Positions 57,076 to 64,000 of a stretch of DNA of 64,000 nucleotides are shown piece by piece. The DNA is taken from contig MU266350.1 of assembly GCA_021014945.1 (NCBI GenBank), positions 1-64,000 on the forward strand, given 5' to 3'. Both the position numbers and the translations under genes were made by a program. The notes beneath the pieces were generated by a model, which saw only the letters and a list, made by a program, of their open reading frames with translations, was not told the DNA's origin and searched no databases. Position 1 is the stretch's first letter; the number at the start of each line of letters is the position of its first letter. Source of the DNA: Leucogyrophana mollusca (lineage: Eukaryota; Basidiomycota; Agaricomycetes; Boletales).

Positions 57076-59845
57076 CTCTTATGTAACACCTACAAGTACT
57101 GCAGCAGGATGTGACTGAGTGCAGACGAGCGCTTCAACTGGCGGTGACCGGCCAAACAAACATCAGCTTTAGGACGCAGTGGACCGTGTGATTCAACTGG
57201 AGAAGCTCGATGTACGCTCGGAGTACAACCACACACGGTACGCACCTTCGAATACAAAATAGGTGGACGAATCAAGGTTGCATGGCATAGTCAACACGAA
57301 GTGGTTGAAAGCCAAATGGACAGCCGCGGAGGGCAGCTTCGAAGCTCGACACGCGACACATTCGAACCAGAGGCGTCGAACACGCGTGTTAACATCAAGC
57401 ACCCAAGAGCGATCTCCAACACATCTAATGATGCCCACGTTTAACTGTATGCATCTGCATGCATCCATTTGGTATATCATACTATATGAAAAGGCAGTCG
57501 TAAGTTTTAAAATTAGGCTCACTTTGAACGAGCAGTGCTCTGGGAGCCCATAATCCTCCTCTGACGTTGATTTGGCGCCGCTGAAAAGCTTCGCCGACCC
57601 AGATCGAGAGGAGCATCTGTAATATCCGATCTCGCCCACCGACGGAGTTTTCTAAGGAAACATCCGCGCCGTCGGGTGTGTCGCGAGCTTCCCCGACTGT
57701 CAGCGGCTACAGTAGTGATTGGATCACAAGGCCATCATGATTTGCACACAAGACCTTGAGAACGGCAGCCGGAAGGAGAGGTTGACCACGACACGACGCC
57801 GAGGTCCAAGTTATAGCACTGGTGTTCGAATTCGGACATCTGTCTGGAATATGCCAATGGCAAGATGGTAAAATTAAAAGATGCATGGAACCAAAACGTA
57901 GGACAACAAACGCCGCTTTCTTCGTATCATCCCCACCAGACGACCGTTGGGTCGTCGACCAACAGCATGCACGCGACGATAAAACGAACGGGCCAGGTTT
58001 TGCCTCAATACCCAAGTAAGCGCCAACTCAAACCCTTGCCCTACCCAAATACGACCTCAGCATGATTATAATGATGGACACCTCCCGCAGAAGAACCTCT
58101 CCGTCCCCAGCGACAGCCTCCCACGCAGTTCGCAATTGAATGGCCCCAAACGACTTGAAAATAGGCGACTGGTGGGGGTGCCGGTCAGGCGGTGCGCCCT
58201 ATCTCCCATCACCAGACTCAGCAGGCATCGCACCAAACTAAGTCCCATTTCATCGTTCCTTCCGATACCAGAAGAAATCTCGGGACGAAGATCACGGTTA
58301 ATTTGTCTCATCCTTTGCTGTCCCGCCGCTTCGCGCTCCTTCTGAGACCGTGATCCCAATCAAGTCAATACGTTTGAGCTGTCCGTCGTATTATTTACGC
58401 CTTATATGCCGTCCCCTCCAAGAGAAGCACAGCAACACTGTGACACACAGATGATCCGTGTAAGACCGGACATGCAGCAGCACTGCTCGTGTATCGCCGC
58501 GCGGATCAGCCGGTATTGTCCTCATCAGCCTTAACAACTGGAGCACCATCGGAGGCGCGTTGCTCTATGTTGTCGTGATAAGCGGACTCCCCGCCCGGCC
58601 CGCAATTGTATTGTTAGTCCTCGAGCTCCTGGCATCGACCACTCGCTACATTGCCGTCTGACGACGCTCAGAGGCCCACTGAAAGGCAGGCGGACACGTT
58701 CATCGTGCCTAATCCATATTCAAGTCCATGTTACGCACCAGCAGATGCACCCTTCGCCCAGCTGCACACCTTGGACGCTGGATGCACTTTAATTTTGATC
58801 CCGTCAACTCGGAATGCTCAAATGAAGCCGCCGGGTCAGAGCCACCGCATCCGATGCGTGGTCCAGCTCCAGCCAACTCCTTGGTCTAAGTACTCAGCCA
58901 TCAACGCCACGAACACGAGGGCGTGTACCAGCGCCCGATCGGCCACGCCTTTGAACCCTAAGCAACAGTGACGTCTCCGAGGGTTCACATCAGGGGTTTT
59001 CGAGTCCAGAGTCAAAGTTATTTGTCGTGGCTTCACAGCTTGCGAAGTACTTATGAATTGACGTATGTGATACGCCTTGATCATGCCATTAGCGATATCT
59101 AATTTCATTAAACCGAAGATCGCATTACGAGTGCTTGCCAATAGAGACGTATCAGTGTTGCTGCCGGTTTGCTCCGATGCAGCGACGACGATGCGCCCAC
59201 GTCCGACTTGCAACGGGGAGGCAGCATGGCATGACCGAGGTCGGATGCCTGTGAGGAGCTAGCACAAACGTTAGTACCCTTTGACCATGGACGGTGAACT
59301 CGAAGCTGCTGCGTGCGATGTATCGTGATCCCCAGGTCCCGATTTTGTTGCCTCGGAAGCCACATTTTTTATGGGGCCTTCTGGTGCTTCTTCAGTGCAT
59401 CCACGGGGGCTGTTCTGGTGAAGTAAGTCAATCCGCATCAGACAAAGTTGAAAACCTGGTCCTCCTCGGCACAAGTCCGCATGTATAACACGCGTGTGAA
59501 TTTTGTACAATTGCTGGTGGCGGTTCATCTCGTGGGTGGAACCCCTTGGAGCCCTCCAGGCTGTCACCTCCAACGAGCGCCAGATTGACCTGCAAGGTCC
59601 GCATTTCTTGTGACAATGGACACGAGGATACTTTACGCAATAAGAGTGCAGGAGGCTGATTGAAGGAATAAAAGGACGAACGGGACAATGCGTAACATGT
59701 GTACAACACGTGTAGCCGACTTATTTGCCCAACACTGGAATCAGAATTCGAAAACGTATATCTTGCCTTCCTTCGAAAATTTCCTCTAGAACCCAACCCT
59801 CCTCCTTCCACTCATCCCTCACTTCTCTCTCAGGTAGAGACGATC
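57076..59845. other. Intergenic, about 2.8 kb
   Basis: The longest gap between called genes. I looked for exons on both strands and found only short frames without motifs. No RNA gene, TIR or tandem repeat was noticed. Confidence 0.5.
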
Positions 59846-61339
59846 ATGGTCAACCCATCAGAGCACGGCGTCCAGCGTGTCGTCCACCACAAGGACTACT
59901 ATATCCGTGGTGGGGATATGACGGTCCTGGTCAGTGATCACCGAGCGATCTGCGTTATTTCTGACGACTGACGCGTCGTTCAACTGTCTAGGTCGAAAAC
60001 CATCTTTACCGTGTACATAGCTATTTTTTCGAGCGGGAGTCCCTTTTTTTCCGTCAGAAGCTGACCGGTTCAGCCAATGATGGGGAAGAGCGTGTTGGCT
60101 CATCGGATCTCAATGCATACACTTTGGACGATGTCAAGAGCGAAGACTTTGCGCGTTTCCTTTGGGTGTTCTACAACCCGTAAGTGGCGGCTCCTACTTC
60201 GAGTCAACTGCAAGCTCATTTTTTTTCACCAGCAAATACTCGCTCTATGATGCCCCTCTTGAGGTCTGGCTGAGCATCCTGCATCTCGCCAACCGATGGA
60301 GCTTTGTCAGCGTCAAAGACTTGACTATCCGAGAGCTCGAAAAGATCTACATTGAACCAGTCGACAAGATCGCCATCTACCATGAATACGCCATCAACAG
60401 AGCGTTCCTCATACCGTCGTACATAGCTGTTTGCAAGAGGGATAAACCGCTCTCTTTTGCAGAGGGTTCGAAGCTGGGCATGGAGACTGTACTTCGTATC
60501 GCAGACGCTAGGGAGCGCGCGCGCCAGCGCGCAGCAGAGAGCGGTGTTCGTACGCCCACCTTTGATGACTTCGAGGACTCGGAGATGGAGACCATGGTCC
60601 GAGAGGTTTTCGGGGTGGGGTCGCGGCCAGTATCACCGCTCATGAACGGCTCGAATGGTAACTTGGGCAACGGCAATGGCAACGCTAACGGTGGCTATGG
60701 CTTTAATGGGACCACTTCGCCTCGGGCAAGGTCGGCTTCGCCTGAGCCTGCCAGAAGTTCCGTGCAGCATCAGAGGATGCCCTCGATCGGGACTACGCTT
60801 CAGTCGATTACAACCCCTCCTGCTCCGGCGGCGGCGGCGGCAGCAGCACCCGCACCGAAGTCGCTTCCACCTGCGCCCGAGGCATCCCCTTTGGTCCCTG
60901 TGACGCCTGCCACGACATCCCCTGCAACGGGAGCGAACAAGAATGGCGGAACGGGTGAGCCTTCATCGGTGATGACTTTCATATCTTTCCATTCTGACGC
61001 GCAACTCATTCTTTGTGTGACAGGAGGAGGCAAAGGAGCCGGAGGGTGGGGTCTTTTCACCAGTTCCTGATCTCGCTATTTCCACCCCCGTCGATGTACA
61101 AACACCTCCGAATGATGATCAGATTAAAGATGACAGTGACGCTAACGATACCAAAAATGACACTGAGAAGGATGACGCCTCAAAGGATGTGTTCTCGGAC
61201 ACTGAGGGCAAACCTGGGAACCAGGCGGGTGAGCATTCTCGCGGTATTTTTATGAGCATGATTTTGATGTTGAACGATGGTTGCAGGCCGCGGCAAAGGA
61301 AGCAGAAGGGGAGGCAACAGAGGCAAAAAGGGTCAGTGA
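59846..61339 (+). CDS. BTB/POZ domain protein, subfamily 2, copy 1
   Basis: Five exons, 59846-59929, 59992-60179, 60233-60968, 61024-61228 and 61287-61339, encode 421 residues. The BTB part (residues 20-95) includes YYIRGGDMTVLVENHLYRVH and SEDFARFLWVFYNP, followed by LANRWSFVSVKDLTIRELEK. From about residue 215 the protein is low complexity: a Gly/Asn run (NGNGNANGGYG), a Pro/Ala part with seven Ala, an acidic Asp/Glu/Lys part and a basic Arg/Gly tail (GRGKGSRRGGNRGKKGQ). The third intron uses a GTGATG donor at 60969. The stronger GTGAGC at 60955 would give a stop soon after, so two isoforms are possible. Confidence 0.78.
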
Positions 61340-62505
61340 GTGACCTTCTGCTCGCAACAAAAGGCGACATGAGGTGTGGATGTTGCATCGGGAGATACAG
61401 GCGATCTCCCATCGAACAAAATTTTGGCATTGCTCACGACCTAGTCACATTCTGTAGCCGGATAGCATCCAATGACCAATGATGACCTTTCCTTGCTCTC
61501 CGCGACTGGCCCGCGAACCCGCCTCGTCTATTTTGGCTGGCATTGACAGGTGTTGACCTTCCCCCTTCGAAGATTCGCGGAAGTATTTTTGGTTCCGGTA
61601 TAGTCTGCGACGAGGCCAAGGAACTGAGCCTCATGTACTTGCCCGGTCTTGCTGTACATCGATCGTGATACACGAGTCACATGGATTATTCTTGCAATCA
61701 ACGCTCCAATAGATTCAGATCGATCAGCTGTCTGTTGTACTTGTATTCTTATAGGAGGTGTGTGTCCCGAATCCCATGCATCACTCCAGCGTCTAACTTC
61801 ATTCAAATGCATTGCGCCACACATTATAAAGGCACAATGGCGCGGGTGGATCCACCAAAAGCAAACACCTGTGGGTCCAAACCCTGCCCGATATCCGCCC
61901 GCAGAGCGCCTGAGCAAAATCCTTGGGAAAGTAAGAGGCGCCTGCGTGCACACACTCTCCTAAACAGATCCGCTGTAGCTCTTCCCTTGATCAGAGAAGG
62001 GGCTTTAGGGGGCGCCTATTCCTAGTTTTCTACGCCCTCTAGCCCTTGGAATTCTACCTCGTTGCTGGAACGCCGTTGCGAAAGATTCGATTGGTGATAC
62101 CTTTTCTCCTGTGAGCGATCCCCTGTCATAGAAGGGTATGGCTTGGCGCTTGTACGCCGCAAAAGCCAACTTACTGTGTTTCATCTGCCTTCAAAATTAT
62201 TGAGATAAGACTGAGCATTGTACTTCCGCGAGAAGTGCTGATCAGTACACACCCGCACACATGCCCCACGTTGTTTTGACAGGCACCAAGCCTGGAATAC
62301 ATATATTACCTTACGCGAGTGAGCACGAGTTCGGTTGATTATTATAATCGGAGGATCGGGAAGTTTGATATGATACCGCAAGCGCCTGGAGATAAATAAT
62401 ACTTCAGCTTCGATCACACAGGATGTCGAGAAACGTACTTGAGGACGAGATCCATCTTATTTCCCCCCCAACACCCAGTTTCCCCCCGCATCTCCCGATT
62501 TCAAC
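61340..62505. other. Intergenic between subfamily 2 copies
   Basis: About 1.2 kb with no supported exon. Both strands have frames of about 100 residues near 61530-62025, which shadow each other. Confidence 0.5.
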
Positions 62506-63742
62506 ATGGTCAACACCTCAGACCACGGCGTCGCCCCCGTCCTCCACTATGAAGATTACTATATTCGTGGTGGCGATGTGACGTTTCATGTAAGAATTGA
62601 ACCTTTCGCGACATAGCGAAGCTGACGTGGCGGGGTTGATCCAGGTAGAAAACTATCTCTTTCGCGTTCATAGGCATTTTTTCGAAAGGGAATCTGTATA
62701 CTTCAGCCAAATACTAGCATCGAATGGCGAGGACGCCGTGGCCGACTTTGATGCGGACATCGGGGCATACACCCTCCACGACGTTACTAGCGAAGACTTT
62801 GCACGCTTTCTATGGGTATTTTATAACCCGTACGCCCTTTTGTACTGCCCTGTCTACGTCCAACTTAGTGAGAACGCCACAGAAAATACCGATACGACAC
62901 TCAGGACATCGCCGGTTGGCTGGCTATCTTAAAACTGGCCAACCGCTGGGGTTTTATGTCGGTCAAGGGCCTCGCCATAAGAGAGCTCGAAAAACTTGAA
63001 ATCGAACCGGTGGAAAGGATATGTATCTATAAAGACAACGGGATCGACCACAGCCTCTTGCTCCCATCATATACCGCGCTGTGCAAGAGAAAGAAGCTGT
63101 ATGACCATCCCAAGGCTCTCAAACTCGATATGGAGACGGTACTTCATCTCAGCGCCGCGCGTGAACGCGCACAAAGGAGTGCTGCGGGACGTGGCCACCT
63201 AAGCCCCACAAGCGCAGATGCTAGCGATGAGGAGATGACCACTATAATCATGGAGGAGTTTGGTTTGGTCCCATATTCGGCAAGGTCAAATGGGAATGGC
63301 AGCCCCGTCCCACCGTCGGGCTCGGGTGGTAACCCACCTCAGAATGGTCCGGCGCTGCCGAACTTGAAAATGCCCGAGGACAAGAAGGCCGCCGCCGCCG
63401 CCAAAGCTGCTGAACAAGGGCAAGCGGTGAGTGCTTCTGTAAAAGACATCTACGCTGAGCTTACGACAAAAACAGAAGGCCAAACAGGGCGCTGATGGGG
63501 GCAAAGCAAAAGATACAGTACGTGCTTCCTCCAATCTCAATATAAATGACGGCGTCCGAATGGAAAGCAGCAGAAACGCAAGTGAACAGGTGTCTGAGGC
63601 AGGCCTGCAGGTGGAGCCGAGCCCCTCAGGCATTCGTTTCAGTCGCGAGCAAAGCGTCGGCCTGGAAGAGCTCGTGACAGACGAAAGTGAGGGGGACCAA
63701 ATATTTTTTGATGCCAGGTCTTCGGGCAGCAGCATCAGCTGA
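62506..63742 (+). CDS. BTB/POZ domain protein, subfamily 2, copy 2
   Basis: Four exons, 62506-62589, 62645-62829, 62883-63426 and 63476-63742, encode 359 residues. The N-terminal BTB part tracks the previous gene (YYIRGGDVTFHVENYLFRVH, EDFARFLWVFYNP), then LANRWGFMSVKGLAIRELEKLEIEPVE. After about residue 210 it is low complexity: Gly/Asn/Pro, a Lys/Ala run and a Ser-rich, Glu-rich C-terminus, without the Arg/Gly tail of copy 1. The intron at 62830-62882 uses GTACGC and an ACAG acceptor, needed to keep the frame. Confidence 0.8.
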
Positions 63743-64000
63743 GCCATATATTGTATATAGTGTAATCTTTGGCGTCTTGTATTTCACTCTTGTAGTCGCG
63801 CAATGGGACAACGGCAGTTTCGGGGTTTCTGAAGGTCATGGATATAAATGAGGCTGGAAATTCGGGCGCAAGGACAGGCATACCACCACAAAAATGCTCA
63901 TGCTCCAGCACGAGCTGTGTCTGCTTTCAATCGGCAGTGCAGGATACACCCTACCACGACGCACGTCGATGTTAGCTGTCTTTCTCGAGCTCCTTCCGAA

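Noticed and set aside
60955..61023. GTGAGC at 60955 as the third-intron donor of the BTB gene
   Set aside because: A better consensus, but it puts the next exon in a frame that stops after 16 codons. The GTGATG at 60969 keeps a long acidic frame. It could still be an isoform.

Overview
The window looks like nuclear DNA from a basidiomycete fungus, most likely a mushroom-forming Agaricomycete. The reasons are gene-dense DNA, genes split by many introns of about 45-60 nt with GT(G/A)AG(T/C)-type donors, tandem sedolisin proteases, several BTB/POZ proteins, a CCHC-knuckle protein of a type expanded in mushrooms, and a spliceosomal U2 snRNA. No species can be named from the sequence. All exon coordinates were worked out by hand from reading frame, splice signals and comparison of paralogues inside the window.

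Layout. 0.25-8.7 kb: a zinc-knuckle protein (minus strand), then two tandem secreted sedolisin (S53) proteases sharing a TATA promoter and most introns. 9.5-13.5 kb: three minus-strand metabolic genes, namely two cyclase/kynurenine-formamidase-like hydrolases and a 3-hydroxyacyl-CoA dehydrogenase whose frame needs a 7-nt micro-exon. 14.6-21.3 kb (plus): a small cysteine-rich secreted protein, an SLC25 carrier resembling peroxisomal adenine-nucleotide carriers, and the ER glucosidase II alpha subunit (GH31). 21.6-30.5 kb (minus): a proline/serine-rich protein, the U2 snRNA, an F-box-like protein and a MYND zinc-finger protein. 30.7-33.0 kb: N-acetylglucosamine-6-phosphate deacetylase with a fungal low-complexity insert.

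33.2-43.8 kb: three amidase-signature paralogues on the minus strand. The first two look intact and share a GATA-type promoter element. The third carries a frameshift and is probably a pseudogene. Between the second and third copies lie a deaminase-fold-like gene (HCAE and PPCxxC motifs) and a small unknown gene. 44.9-45.3 kb: a short element with terminal inverted repeats. 47.2-51.2 kb (minus): nicotinamide mononucleotide adenylyltransferase and a bZIP transcription factor. 51.2-54.4 kb is mostly empty, with a possible relic of a membrane-protein gene. 54.4-63.8 kb: four BTB/POZ genes in two subfamilies, all on the plus strand.

The genes do not form one obvious pathway. Secreted proteolysis, amide hydrolysis and GlcNAc catabolism fit a saprotroph using organic nitrogen, and the shared GATA motif in the amidase promoters fits nitrogen control. 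The most notable observations are four GC-AG introns (two at the same position in two amidase paralogues, directly after the catalytic lysine codon), the 7-nt micro-exon, the frameshifted third amidase, the unusual deaminase-like gene and the TIR element.
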